Origin: a virus
IMG/VR virus record: IMGVR_UViG_3300028837_000165
Coordinates: 1 to 30,846 of that record
Reading direction: 5' to 3' (one strand)
Length of the DNA: 30,846 nt
Both the position numbers and the translations under genes were made by a program. The stretch's first letter is position 1, and each line of letters opens with the position of its first letter. The notes under the pieces are model-generated. The model saw only the letters and a list, made by a program, of their open reading frames with translations. It had not been told where the DNA came from and did no database searches. This document shows, piece after piece, positions 7,400 through 14,471 of this stretch.

Positions 7400-7404
7400 G
7401 TATA

Positions 7405-7482
7405 ATGGCTATAGCAATGATAATTGGATTAGTTTATTTCGTATTTGACGACATACTATTTGGGGATGGGGACGATGGATAA
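7405..7482 (+). CDS. Tiny hydrophobic peptide
   Basis: 25 aa: a hydrophobic helix (MAIAMIIGLVYFVF) followed by an acidic tail. GGAG lies 8 nt before the ATG and it fills the gap between the helicase and the next gene, overlapping the latter by 8 nt. Too short to classify; it could be a small membrane protein or non-functional. Confidence 0.35.
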   Translation: MAIAMIIGLVYFVFDDILFGDGDDG

Positions 7483-7687
7483 TGTATTTTGTCAAGCAAG
7501 GGCAATAGATGAGATATTGCTAATAGTAGAAGAGGCCCTAGCTAGGGCAGGAGTACCTGACTCCCAACAAAAGGCAAAGCTACACAGAGACAATATTGAG
7601 GATGTATTTCATAGCTATAAAGATTACATAGATACTATCTATCGGGAGTGTTTTCCATATTGCGTCCGGGGGAGGTTGGAGGAATGA
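7475..7687 (+). CDS. Unknown small helical protein
   Basis: 70 aa from the ATG at 7475 (an in-frame ATG at 7466 is an alternative). Helical and charged, with EEALARAG and IEDVFHSYKDYIDTIYREC. It ends with a 4-nt overlap (ATGA) with the metallophosphoesterase gene. No recognised family. Confidence 0.6.
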   Translation: MDNVFCQARAIDEILLIVEEALARAGVPDSQQKAKLHRDNIEDVFHSYKDYIDTIYRECFPYCVRGRLEE

Positions 7688-8211
7688 GCGGTAATGTGTT
7701 CTTTATTGGGGATATGCACCTAGGGCATGAAGGGATCATAAAATTTGGGCAACGCCATTTTGATACTATAGAGGATCATGACGAAACTCTTATCCAGGCA
7801 TGGAATACTGTTGTTCGTAAAAAGGATGATTTGGTGTGGGTTCTAGGTGATGTTGCAATGAAGCCACAAGCCCTACAGCTCCTACACAAGGCTGCTGGTA
7901 GAAAGATACTAATCATGGGGAACCATGATACTATGGATACTAAGGTATATCTTAAGTACTTTGAGAGGGTTAAGGCTTTTGAAAAGAGGTACGGGTTTAT
8001 TATGACGCATATCCCAATCCATCCAAACGAGCTGGGGTATAGGGGGTGGAACTACAATGTTCATGGGCATATTCATCATAAGGAAAAGCAACCACCAGAG
8101 AGCAACTACATAAATGTTAATGTTGACTATGTTGGCTACTACCAGCCAACTCCACTAGAAACAATCAGGCAGGAGATCGCCCATCGTGAAATTGAAAGCC
8201 AAATCAGCTAG
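7684..8211 (+). CDS. Calcineurin-like metallophosphoesterase
   Basis: 175 aa from the ATG at 7684, with GGAGG just upstream and an ATGA overlap with the previous gene. All family metal-site motifs are present: GDMHLGH (D10, H12), GDV (D56), GNHD (79-82), H109 and HGHIH (127-131). These enzymes hydrolyse phosphomonoesters or phosphodiesters of nucleotides or nucleic acids with two metal ions. Length matches small YfcE/phage-type members with no extra domain. Substrate unknown; nucleotide or RNA processing, or countering a host signalling nucleotide, are possibilities. Confidence 0.85.
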   Translation: MSGNVFFIGDMHLGHEGIIKFGQRHFDTIEDHDETLIQAWNTVVRKKDDLVWVLGDVAMKPQALQLLHKAAGRKILIMGNHDTMDTKVYLKYFERVKAFEKRYGFIMTHIPIHPNELGYRGWNYNVHGHIHHKEKQPPESNYINVNVDYVGYYQPTPLETIRQEIAHREIESQIS

Positions 8212-8443
8212 GGGTAAACAGCTACTTAAGCAATGGGGGGCCGAGTGGGAGATTATTAGGAAAAGCCCTACTCAGTTCTCTGAGGGTATTTGGTGGTACA
8301 TTGCGCCTAGTAATAAGGCGCGTGGCGTAATTTCTTCCTCACCGGATGCTTGCAGATGGATGCACCCCTACGACGATAAGCATTTGGAGATAGATGATCC
8401 AGCTATGGATATACTAAAGAATCAACCAGGATTAGGCCGATGA
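8186..8443 (+). CDS. Unknown small protein
   Basis: 85 aa from a GTG with AGGAG at 8170-8174. It has a basic N-terminus (LKAKSARGKQLLKQWG) and an aromatic centre (EGIWWYIAP). It overlaps the phosphoesterase gene by 26 nt and the HNH gene by 4 nt. No family recognised. Confidence 0.6.
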   Translation: MKLKAKSARGKQLLKQWGAEWEIIRKSPTQFSEGIWWYIAPSNKARGVISSSPDACRWMHPYDDKHLEIDDPAMDILKNQPGLGR

Positions 8444-8925
8444 GTAAACCTTGTCTAGATCAACAGTACCTAAGAGATATATTACAGTATAATCCTTACA
8501 GTGGAGCTTTTTTCTGGAGAGCTACATCTAGACCTAAAGCTTCTCTAAATAAAGAAGCTGGATACGTACACAAAACACTTGGGTATAGAATTATAATGGT
8601 AGATGGTATCAATTATTATGCTCATAGATTGGCATACTTTTATGTAACTGGGAGGTGGCCTGAATTCATAGATCATATTAACAGAATACGGGATGATAAT
8701 AGGTGGGGCAATATTCGTGAATGTTCTAGGTATGAGAATCAAGCGAATATGTCTATGCATAAAGATAATAAATCAGGGTATATTGGAGTGTCATGGAATA
8801 AAAAAGAAAATAAGTGGGTCTCAAATATTTGTAGAAAAGGTTGTCGCAAAAGGCTGGGCTCTTTTAATACTAAAGAAGAAGCTATCGCAGCGCGAAAGGG
8901 AGCGGAAAGATGCCTACAAGAATGA
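8440..8925 (+). CDS. HNH homing endonuclease with AP2-like DNA-binding domain
   Basis: 161 aa. The HNH core is visible as AHRLAYFYVTGRWP (61-74), IDHINRIRDDNRWGNIRE (77-94) and RYENQANM; D78, H79 and the two Asn around 87-91 fit the HNH_3 pattern. A C-terminal NKSGYIGVSWNKKENKW segment and following strands (110-155) match AP2-like DNA-binding domains often fused to phage HNH enzymes. These are selfish site-specific nucleases. It is free-standing, overlapping the gene before by 4 nt and the gene after by 16 nt; I see no split host gene at this site. Confidence 0.85.
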   Translation: MSKPCLDQQYLRDILQYNPYSGAFFWRATSRPKASLNKEAGYVHKTLGYRIIMVDGINYYAHRLAYFYVTGRWPEFIDHINRIRDDNRWGNIRECSRYENQANMSMHKDNKSGYIGVSWNKKENKWVSNICRKGCRKRLGSFNTKEEAIAARKGAERCLQE

Positions 8926-9098
8926 AGTATTACTGGAAGAATAACAAAGGGAAAGTATGTTTTTCTTGGGGAATAGAACTAACAGAAGAAGAAAAGAATA
9001 AACTGGCTAAAACTAACAATAAACTACTTAAGGAGTATCGAATTGAGCGAGCCGTCGAAGAAGCATCACTCACTGAACAACCCAAAAAGGTATCCTGA
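8910..9098 (+). CDS. Unknown small charged protein
   Basis: 62 aa, ATG preceded by GGGAGCGG. Lysine/glutamate rich with a helical centre (TEEEKNKLAKTNNKLLKEY). Overlaps the HNH gene upstream and the next gene downstream. Function unknown. Confidence 0.55.
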   Translation: MPTRMKYYWKNNKGKVCFSWGIELTEEEKNKLAKTNNKLLKEYRIERAVEEASLTEQPKKVS

Positions 9099-9294
9099 TG
9101 AGGACTTTGAGAATTATAAAACACGCAGGGCCGCATGGAACAAGCTAGTTAAGCTCTATCTAAGGGGGCGTCCAGTATATTCCCATCCAATGCCGCAACA
9201 GGTTGAGCACGAGGGGAATAAAGTATGGATACAGCCACCACGAGTACCTTATGTAAAGGAGGGGAGTAATGAGCAGCCTGCGCAAACAGATTGA
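9043..9294 (+). CDS. Unknown small basic protein (TTG start)
   Basis: 83 aa. The start is decided by a perfect AAGGAG (9030-9035) 7 nt before TTG at 9043; no in-frame ATG occurs until residue 49. Contains YPDEDFENYKTRRAAWNK and LRGRPVYSHP. Overlaps its neighbours by 56 and 26 nt. No family assigned. Confidence 0.6.
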   Translation: MSEPSKKHHSLNNPKRYPDEDFENYKTRRAAWNKLVKLYLRGRPVYSHPMPQQVEHEGNKVWIQPPRVPYVKEGSNEQPAQTD

Positions 9295-9454
9295 TTTAGC
9301 AAAGAAGTCACTTAGAAAAATGAAAAAGACACATCCTGGTATGTTTCAGGAGTTTCTAGATATGATAGCCGCAGAAGAGAGGCTGGCCCAGGCAGAGGAA
9401 GCCTATAATAGAGCAAAGGTAGAATGGGATAACCTAGGAGAGGATAATGAGTAA
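9269..9454 (+). CDS. Small coiled-coil protein
   Basis: 61 aa, with GGAGGGGAG directly before the ATG. Almost entirely charged helix (EERLAQAEEAYNRAKVEW) with heptad-like spacing, suggesting a short coiled coil. Overlaps the next gene by 8 nt. Function unknown. Confidence 0.6.
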   Translation: MSSLRKQIDLAKKSLRKMKKTHPGMFQEFLDMIAAEERLAQAEEAYNRAKVEWDNLGEDNE

Positions 9455-9662
9455 ATGGTATAAGCCTAGGATGCACTTTAGGATGGTTGGAGAGCATATC
9501 CGGGATGCATGGACGGTGGAGTTCGATGCCAATGATGAAATTCCTATGGTTGCTGAGTTCCACTTTAACACAAGAAAAGATGCAGAAGATTTCTATGAAC
9601 TAAACCGAGAGGAAACATACTATGTCCCAGGAACTGATAATCCAGACTCTGAAGTACATTGA
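9447..9662 (+). CDS. Unknown small protein
   Basis: 71 aa with AGGAG before the ATG. The segment WTVEFDANDEIPMVAEFHF suggests two beta strands followed by a helix (TRKDAEDFYELNRE). No catalytic motif seen. Lies just ahead of the polymerase gene. Confidence 0.6.
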   Translation: MSKWYKPRMHFRMVGEHIRDAWTVEFDANDEIPMVAEFHFNTRKDAEDFYELNREETYYVPGTDNPDSEVH

Positions 9663-9768
9663 GAAGTTGAAATCATCACCACCAGTAATTAAAAGAGAGG
9701 AAGTAATATATGCACTTAGAAAAATACTTAAAGAAACTTCCTCCGTTCCTATCTACCCCGAATCCTGA
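9622..9768 (+). CDS. Possible small ORF bridging into the polymerase gene
   Basis: 48 codons from an ATG with GAGGA 9 nt upstream: a basic helical peptide (LIIQTLKYIEKLKSS, REEVIYALRKILKE). It fills the 47-nt gap before the polymerase but overlaps both neighbours (by 41 and 59 nt). Supported by ribosome site and composition only. Confidence 0.3.
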   Translation: MSQELIIQTLKYIEKLKSSPPVIKREEVIYALRKILKETSSVPIYPES

Positions 9769-11602
9769 GATATATTTAGGAGATAACTATGTTGTCCTGG
9801 ACTTGGAAACAACTAACATCAGTAAAGGAACGCCCGCTAACCCTGACAATTCGATTGTCCTCGCAGTCTGGAGTCTCGGAAGGGAGCATAACCGTTACGA
9901 AAGAGGGGGGGATAACTGTTATGTCAAATGGGGCGGCGAGTACGAGCTTTCAGAATTGGTTGATGCAATTGAGGAAGCAGATTTTATCGTCGCTCACAAT
10001 ACCAAGTTCGAGCTCGGATGGCTAAAGAGGTGTGGGCTAGATATAGATAACGTCCTCCCATTCTGTACACAGATAGGGGAGTACTGTATATCAGGGAACA
10101 GGAGCTGGACGCTATCCCTAGAAGCCTGCCTACAGCGTAGAGGGCTTGGTGGTAAAGAGACTGTTGTTAGTAAACTGATTAAGGCTGGGGTCTGTCCTTC
10201 TATTATTCCTATGGGGTGGTTGGAACGTTATTGTGTAACTGACACAATGAAGACTGAGAAGTTGTTCCTATCACAACGTAAATTGGCAAAGAAGAATGGG
10301 CTATTACCAGTTATGTTTACTCGCAACATCTTTACTTCCCCCCTTATAGGGATAGAGAGGAAGGGACTCCACTTAGATGATGAGAGAGTTGTAGCTGTCA
10401 ACAAGCACTACCGTAGTAGGCAACAGGAACTGCTGGTAGAGTTCGACCAGCTAACTGATGGGGCTAATGTGAAGTCCGGCCCTCAAATGAGGAAGGTGTT
10501 GTATGAAGACTTTAAATTTGAGCCGCCACAGGATTATAGAGGGGAAGTTATACGTACTCCCAAAGGAGAGTACAGTACCTCATCGAAGACAATGGCTAAG
10601 CTTAAAGCTACGACTAAACAGCAAAAAGATTTTGTGCGGATTAAAGGAGAACTTACCAAGCTAACAGATGCTATAACCAAAACGTTAGAGAAGGCTCTGC
10701 AGTGTGTAACTAACAGGCTTGACTCCCTTCTCTTTGTTCAGTTCAACCAGACGATAACGGACACCCATCGACTATCTTCTACAGGACTTGAATATAAAAT
10801 ACAAGGACAGAATATAGCCAGAGAGTTCAAACCGTTGTTTAGTCCTAGACATGAGGGTTGGTCCATTGGAGAAATCGACGAAGGTCAGCTTGAGTACAGA
10901 ATTGCTGTCCACCTTGGACGGGATGATACGGGCCTACACGACATTCTTGGAGGAGTTGACGCCCATGCATTCACGGCTTCAATCATATTCCAGAATGAAT
11001 GGAAGTCAGTTAAAGATGATCCTACATCACCAAAGCGAAAGAAAATACGAACGAACTCTAAAGAACATACTTTCAAGCCTCTGTACGGAGGACAGTCTGG
11101 TACTCCGCGAGAGCGAAAATACTATAAAGCTTTTAGAATTAAGCATAAGGGAATTACAGCGACTCAGGAGCGATGGAAAGCAGAGGTACTAAGAGGTGGG
11201 TATCTCAAAACTATTACCGGCCTCAGATTTTATTGGCCGGACACTCGTGTTACTCAGTCTGGGTATATTGTTAATTCTACTAGTATATGTAATTATCCTG
11301 TGCAGTCTTTTGCTACGGCTGATATAGTTCCGATAGCTGTAACGTATCAGTATCATCTAATGAAGATTGCACAGATGGAGAGTTTCCTAGTAAATACTGT
11401 CCACGATTCATCAATAGGGGAGGTACATCCAGAAGAGAGAGAACTTTTTGAAGAAATAGGTGTCTATTGTATGGTAGACAAAGCAACAGAATATTGTAAG
11501 CAGGTGTACAACGTAGAGTTGTATGTTCCATTGGAAGCAGAAGTAGAATTCAAATCCCATTGGAGCGATAGTGACGAATGGAGAGAGAAATATGACTGTT
11601 AA
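9710..11602 (+). CDS. Family A DNA polymerase with 3'-5' exonuclease domain
   Basis: 630 aa, uninterrupted. Exonuclease motifs: VVLDLETTN (D31, E33), AHNTKFELGWL (94-104) and YCVTDTMK (173-180, D177). Polymerase motif A is GEIDEGQLEYRIA (D390), motif B the R-K-K...HTFKPLYGGQSGT segment, and motif C VHDSS (D566), where Ser replaces the Glu common in Pol I. Length is near that of T7 gp5. It is the replicative polymerase, working with the primase, helicase, SSB-like protein and exonuclease of the same arm. ATG with GAGAGGAAG upstream. A palindrome copy lies inside the gene. Confidence 0.93.
   Translation: MHLEKYLKKLPPFLSTPNPEIYLGDNYVVLDLETTNISKGTPANPDNSIVLAVWSLGREHNRYERGGDNCYVKWGGEYELSELVDAIEEADFIVAHNTKFELGWLKRCGLDIDNVLPFCTQIGEYCISGNRSWTLSLEACLQRRGLGGKETVVSKLIKAGVCPSIIPMGWLERYCVTDTMKTEKLFLSQRKLAKKNGLLPVMFTRNIFTSPLIGIERKGLHLDDERVVAVNKHYRSRQQELLVEFDQLTDGANVKSGPQMRKVLYEDFKFEPPQDYRGEVIRTPKGEYSTSSKTMAKLKATTKQQKDFVRIKGELTKLTDAITKTLEKALQCVTNRLDSLLFVQFNQTITDTHRLSSTGLEYKIQGQNIAREFKPLFSPRHEGWSIGEIDEGQLEYRIAVHLGRDDTGLHDILGGVDAHAFTASIIFQNEWKSVKDDPTSPKRKKIRTNSKEHTFKPLYGGQSGTPRERKYYKAFRIKHKGITATQERWKAEVLRGGYLKTITGLRFYWPDTRVTQSGYIVNSTSICNYPVQSFATADIVPIAVTYQYHLMKIAQMESFLVNTVHDSSIGEVHPEERELFEEIGVYCMVDKATEYCKQVYNVELYVPLEAEVEFKSHWSDSDEWREKYDC
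10231..10247. promoter_or_regulatory. 17-bp palindrome copy 5, inside polymerase gene
   Basis: TTGTGTAACTGACACAA, 16 of 17 to the consensus. It encodes the Cys-Val-Thr-Asp-Thr part of the polymerase exonuclease III motif, so protein constraint could explain part of it. Confidence 0.35.
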
Positions 11603-12230
11603 GACAGGTGTAGTAGAATTCTTTAACCCTAACGGGAAGAAGACAGCACGAGGTGGTACACTATATTCCTTTAAGATGGATGATGAGCAATGGTATAGTT
11701 GTGGATTTGATAGTCCTCCAGAGACTATGGAAGCAGGAGATACAGTTAAGTTTGATTATGTAGCAAATGCAAAGGGCTACGAACAGGTAGACCTAGCTTC
11801 TCTTAAGATCAAGAAGAACAAATCAGCAACTAAAAAGAGTCCTGCAGCTAAGGCAGCAGGTGGTAAGGAAAACTATGATGCTAGGGCTAAGTATTGGGAA
11901 GATAAAGAGGGGAGGGATATTAATCTGCAACAGCGTATTGGTTATGCTGGTGCTCTTAATTCTGCCCTGTCTCTGTCTGGCAGTCTGTTGGCTGCTGGTG
12001 TATTTCCTGTATCTGCTGCTCTGCTAAAGAAGAAGGAGGGGTTGGATGCAACACAAGAAGTCATTTACAAACTGGCTGACGAGTTCTATGTGCGGATTAA
12101 TACTCGTCCTTTCGAGTTGGATGCAGATGGTGCGGGACTCACTGAAGAAGAAGTGAATGGTGCTTCCGAGCTGGAAGCTACTGAGAAAGAAGAAGAAGAA
12201 GAGAAAGATGACGAAGGATGGGATGACTAA
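11592..12230 (+). CDS. ssDNA-binding protein-like (OB-fold with acidic tail)
   Basis: 212 aa from the ATG at 11592, overlapping the polymerase stop, with GGAGAG upstream. The N-terminal part (about 1-75) reads as an OB-fold barrel (GVVEFFNPNGKK, LYSFKMDDEQWYSCGF, DTVKFDYV). A lysine/alanine linker follows, then a helical domain, and a strongly acidic tail ending E-E-E-E-E-K-D-D-E-G-W-D-D. An acidic tail with aromatic end is the hallmark of phage SSBs such as T7 gp2.5, used to contact polymerase and helicase. Sequence identity to gp2.5 is not evident, so the assignment rests on architecture and position next to the polymerase. Confidence 0.65.
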   Translation: MTVKTGVVEFFNPNGKKTARGGTLYSFKMDDEQWYSCGFDSPPETMEAGDTVKFDYVANAKGYEQVDLASLKIKKNKSATKKSPAAKAAGGKENYDARAKYWEDKEGRDINLQQRIGYAGALNSALSLSGSLLAAGVFPVSAALLKKKEGLDATQEVIYKLADEFYVRINTRPFELDADGAGLTEEEVNGASELEATEKEEEEEKDDEGWDD

Positions 12231-12231
12231 T

Positions 12232-12492
12232 ATGATTAAAGAAACAACTAACTATAAGTTGGTAACAGGTAAATCTACCCATCACTCAGATTCTCCAGAT
12301 CTACTGCTATATCAAGTAATTAACAAGGAGTATGGTGTTGTGGAGATGGAGACTTCTGTTCTTGCTCGGGCCTTCTCAGCCCTTGCAGGGCTGCAGGGGG
12401 AATTAGATAGTGCTATGAGTGTGTCTGAGCAACCAGATGAGGAAGCATATCTAGAAGCAACGGATAGTTCTCCACCTGACTTTTTGCAGTAA
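12232..12492 (+). CDS. Unknown small acidic protein
   Basis: 86 aa, ATG one base after the previous stop. Contains LLYQVINKEYGVVEMET and a helix AFSALAGLQGELDSAM; the tail is acidic. No strong ribosome site, so probably coupled to the upstream gene. Family unknown. Confidence 0.6.
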   Translation: MIKETTNYKLVTGKSTHHSDSPDLLLYQVINKEYGVVEMETSVLARAFSALAGLQGELDSAMSVSEQPDEEAYLEATDSSPPDFLQ

Positions 12493-12599
12493 TGGTTAAT
12501 CGCGAGTATTACTAAGGGAACAGCGGCACCAGGGATGGGCGGAGAGGGGCGAGGCCTACAGCCGTGCTGTGAACAGCCCCACCTTTTTAGGAGAAGTAT
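12493..12599 (+). promoter_or_regulatory. GC-rich hairpin leader before exonuclease gene
   Basis: A 107-nt gap much richer in G and C than its surroundings. GGGGC (12546-12550) can pair with GCCCC (12576-12580), enclosing ACAGC/GCTGT (12558-12562 and 12566-12570), and is followed by five T (12584-12588) and then the AGGAG ribosome site. It could be an intrinsic terminator/attenuator or a 5' leader structure of the exonuclease gene. Confidence 0.4.
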
Positions 12600-13520
12600 A
12601 TGAGTAACATAGTACAGATAGATGGTGACTACCTTCTCCATGCGTACGCTTTTGTAGCGCAGCATACTTGGTATACTGTCGTTGCTAACGAAACTAATAA
12701 GTTTATAGCGCGGTGTGAGAGCTGGGAAGAGGTTAAGAATAATGGGTACAACAAAGCTAACCAAGTTCACATAGATAAAGATGTTGAGATTAAAGATTTC
12801 TCTGTAGCAAGGAAAGCACTTGATGGTGTGATGGGGGCTATTCTCAAAGAATGTGGTACTGGTAGGTGCAATCTATTCTTAACAGGAGAAGGTAACTTCC
12901 GCGAGGAAGTGGGAACTATGAGGCCGTATAAGTGGAACCGCAAAGAAGAGATGTGTGGGATCTACGGGCGTCAATACAATCCAAAGCCTCACTACTATCA
13001 ACAATTAAAACGGTATATGATCGAGGAGTGGGAAGCTACTACAGTCCACGGGATGGAAGCAGATGATGTTATGGTTATATCCCATCTGGAAGACATTGAA
13101 CATTCTATCATTGCTACTGTGGATAAGGACTTGAAACAGGTACATGGTCGCCACTTCGATATTGGGGATAAGTGGAAAAAGTTTACGATAAGTAAGAAGG
13201 ATGCCAAGTTTTTCCTTTACACACAGATACTTACTGGAGATAGCGTGGATGGTATCCCAGGTATCTTTAGGGTTGGAGAGGGTACGGCAAATAAAATCCT
13301 GAAAGGTGCTACTTGTGAGAAGGAGCTATTCTACAGGTGTGCGGAGGAATGGATCAAGTATGCTAAGAAGCTGGGTGGTACTGAGGAAGATGGGAAAGAT
13401 ATGATGATGGAAACCATCAAGCTAGTGTACATGCTGCGGGATAAGGATATAGAAGCCGAGCACGAGCAGTGGGAACAGAAGATGAGGAAATACGAGAGGA
13501 CCAAGAGAAATGAAGTATAG
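12600..13520 (+). CDS. 5'-3' exonuclease (FEN / PolI exonuclease family)
   Basis: 306 aa, ATG with AGGAGA upstream. Acidic metal-binding motifs are IDGDYLL (7-13), MEADDVM (152-158), TVDKDLKQV (173-181) and LTGDSVDGIPGI (211-222), followed by the helix-hairpin-helix-type GEGTANKIL (226-234). This matches T7 gp6/T5 D15-like nucleases, which remove RNA primers and degrade host DNA for nucleotide recycling. It overlaps the next gene by 11 nt. Assigned to replication by position after the polymerase and SSB-like genes. Confidence 0.87.
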   Translation: MSNIVQIDGDYLLHAYAFVAQHTWYTVVANETNKFIARCESWEEVKNNGYNKANQVHIDKDVEIKDFSVARKALDGVMGAILKECGTGRCNLFLTGEGNFREEVGTMRPYKWNRKEEMCGIYGRQYNPKPHYYQQLKRYMIEEWEATTVHGMEADDVMVISHLEDIEHSIIATVDKDLKQVHGRHFDIGDKWKKFTISKKDAKFFLYTQILTGDSVDGIPGIFRVGEGTANKILKGATCEKELFYRCAEEWIKYAKKLGGTEEDGKDMMMETIKLVYMLRDKDIEAEHEQWEQKMRKYERTKRNEV

Positions 13521-13743
13521 AAAGATAAAAGTGAATAGGGCACAGTGTAAGAAGTGTGGGGATATTATAACCTCATACAACCGTCATGATTTCTGTTTCT
13601 GTCAGTGTAGGGCTATCGCTGTAGATGGTGGTAATGACTACCTACGTAGGATAGGGACCGAGGATGATATTGTAGAACTTAGTGAGTTTGAAGATGTAGA
13701 AGAGTATGGGGAGAATGACGATTGCCACACAAAAGAAAGCTAA
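13510..13743 (+). CDS. Small Cys-rich protein of a widespread phage family
   Basis: 77 aa. The pattern CKKCGDIITSYNRHDFCFC followed by AVDGGNDYLRR looks like the DUF7695-type phage proteins, with paired cysteines likely binding zinc and a conserved D-G-G-x-x-Y-x-R-R. Acidic C-terminal tail. Molecular function of that family is not known to me. Overlaps the exonuclease gene by 11 nt. Confidence 0.7.
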   Translation: MKYRKIKVNRAQCKKCGDIITSYNRHDFCFCQCRAIAVDGGNDYLRRIGTEDDIVELSEFEDVEEYGENDDCHTKES

Positions 13744-14029
13744 TAGTAAAACTACCAATCCCATTACCAACTTGGAATCGGCTCTTAGCGATGGGGCCTT
13801 GGCAGAGGAAGAAATTACGCCATTTGATACACCTGTTAGTATCCATATTCATTCCGTCAGGAAACGAGAAGTTGACAGCGACGGAGTATCGGCGAAGAGT
13901 GCAATTGACGGACTCGTGTATGCCGGATTACTACAAGATGATTCGCCCAAGTTCGTCAAAGAAGTATCATACAGCCAAGAGAAAGGTAGCGTCGAAGAAA
14001 CGTACCTGATTATAGAGGAAGTAGAATGA
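13706..14029 (+). CDS. RusA-like Holliday-junction resolvase (C-terminal catalytic region)
   Basis: 107 aa from 13706 (or 104 from ATG 13715). Residues 43-106 match the RusA core: strand PVSIHIHSV, then REVDSDGVSAK (D57, D59, K63), SAIDGLVYAGLLQDDS (D67, D76, D77) and a closing strand. Asp and Lys at these spacings are the RusA catalytic residues that cut four-way junctions. The usual RusA N-terminus (Leu-Pro-x-Pro-Pro-Ser-x-Asn) is absent in this frame; a similar segment (LPIPLPTWNR) occurs in the overlapping frame at 13722. Either the gene is expressed by a -1 frameshift, or the two frames encode separate proteins. The ATG at 13706 has only a weak ribosome site. ATGA overlap with the next gene. 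Confidence 0.65.
   Translation: MGRMTIATQKKANSKTTNPITNLESALSDGALAEEEITPFDTPVSIHIHSVRKREVDSDGVSAKSAIDGLVYAGLLQDDSPKFVKEVSYSQEKGSVEETYLIIEEVE
13722..14009 (+). CDS. Overlapping-frame protein, LPIPLPTWNR family
   Basis: 95 aa from TTG at 13722, which has GGGGAG (13708-13713) at ideal spacing, a better start signal than the RusA-like frame it overlaps for nearly its whole length. N-terminus KLPIPLPTWNRLLAMGPWQR resembles the N-terminal strand of RusA-type proteins; the C-terminus is basic (MIRPSSSKKYHTAKRK). I have an impression of phage proteins with both of these segments, supporting a real product rather than a shadow. Alternative: it provides the N-terminus of a frameshifted RusA, although no canonical slippery heptamer is visible. 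Confidence 0.5.
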   Translation: MPHKRKLIVKLPIPLPTWNRLLAMGPWQRKKLRHLIHLLVSIFIPSGNEKLTATEYRRRVQLTDSCMPDYYKMIRPSSSKKYHTAKRKVASKKRT

Positions 14030-14235
14030 ATCTTAAACACTTTCAGAAACAAGTAGCAGCCCTAACAGAAACAAATAGGGCAGAACATGTAGAAGGAGGG
14101 ATACCTAGGTATGAAGAAACCTTCAATAACTTAGGAGATATTCTTTTGTTTCTAACTAAGAGCGCTGAGAGTCTTGGTATGAATATGGAGGACATAGCAG
14201 AGACAGTCCTGATAAAGCTTAAAGGGGTGAAGTAG
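14026..14235 (+). CDS. Small MazG-like protein
   Basis: 69 aa with an ATGA overlap upstream. The segment ETFNNLGDILLFLTKSAE followed by LGMNMEDIAETVLIKLKG resembles the second half of MazG/dUTPase-superfamily pyrophosphohydrolases (E-x-x-x-L-G-D plus a following helix). It is shorter than typical MazG (about 100 aa) and has few of the metal-binding acids, so activity is uncertain. A role in nucleotide or alarmone hydrolysis is inference. Confidence 0.5.
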   Translation: MNLKHFQKQVAALTETNRAEHVEGGIPRYEETFNNLGDILLFLTKSAESLGMNMEDIAETVLIKLKGVK

Positions 14236-14471
14236 TGGATAATGAAGAGATACTCACAACCCGTGTTTGTTACCGTTGTGGTGCTGTTAATGGAGATTAT
14301 ACTTTTAACGACCTTTCTGCAATCCATCATTGCGGTGAGTGTGGTGAAGAGGGGGTTGTAACAGTACAACAGACTATGGATATTCTTAATCAATTGGTAC
14401 TTGATGGTACTATTGTGCTGGAAGAGATAAGTGAAATAGGATACGATATTTATGAAGATTCTTCATCTTGA
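14235..14471 (+). CDS. Small zinc-ribbon protein
   Basis: 78 aa from a GTG overlapping the previous TAG by one base, with AAGGGG upstream. CYRCG (12-16) and CGECG (33-37) form a likely zinc ribbon; the rest is acidic and helical. Overlaps the DEDD nuclease gene by 20 nt. Function unknown. Confidence 0.6.
   Translation: MDNEEILTTRVCYRCGAVNGDYTFNDLSAIHHCGECGEEGVVTVQQTMDILNQLVLDGTIVLEEISEIGYDIYEDSSS

Noticed and set aside
10702-10718. Sixth copy of the 17-bp palindrome (GTGTGTAACTAACAGGC)
   Set aside because: Only about 12 of 17 positions match and the right half is not preserved.
9710-11602. Intron or intein in the DNA polymerase gene
   Set aside because: The frame is continuous, of normal length and has all motifs in order.
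12312-12770. 152-codon minus-strand ORF spanning the GC-rich gap
   Set aside because: Antisense to two genes that have a better start, composition and motifs; no motif in this frame.
14355-14370. Inverted repeat GTTGTA/TACAAC
   Set aside because: Lies within a coding region, differs from the 17-bp consensus and has no second copy that I noticed.
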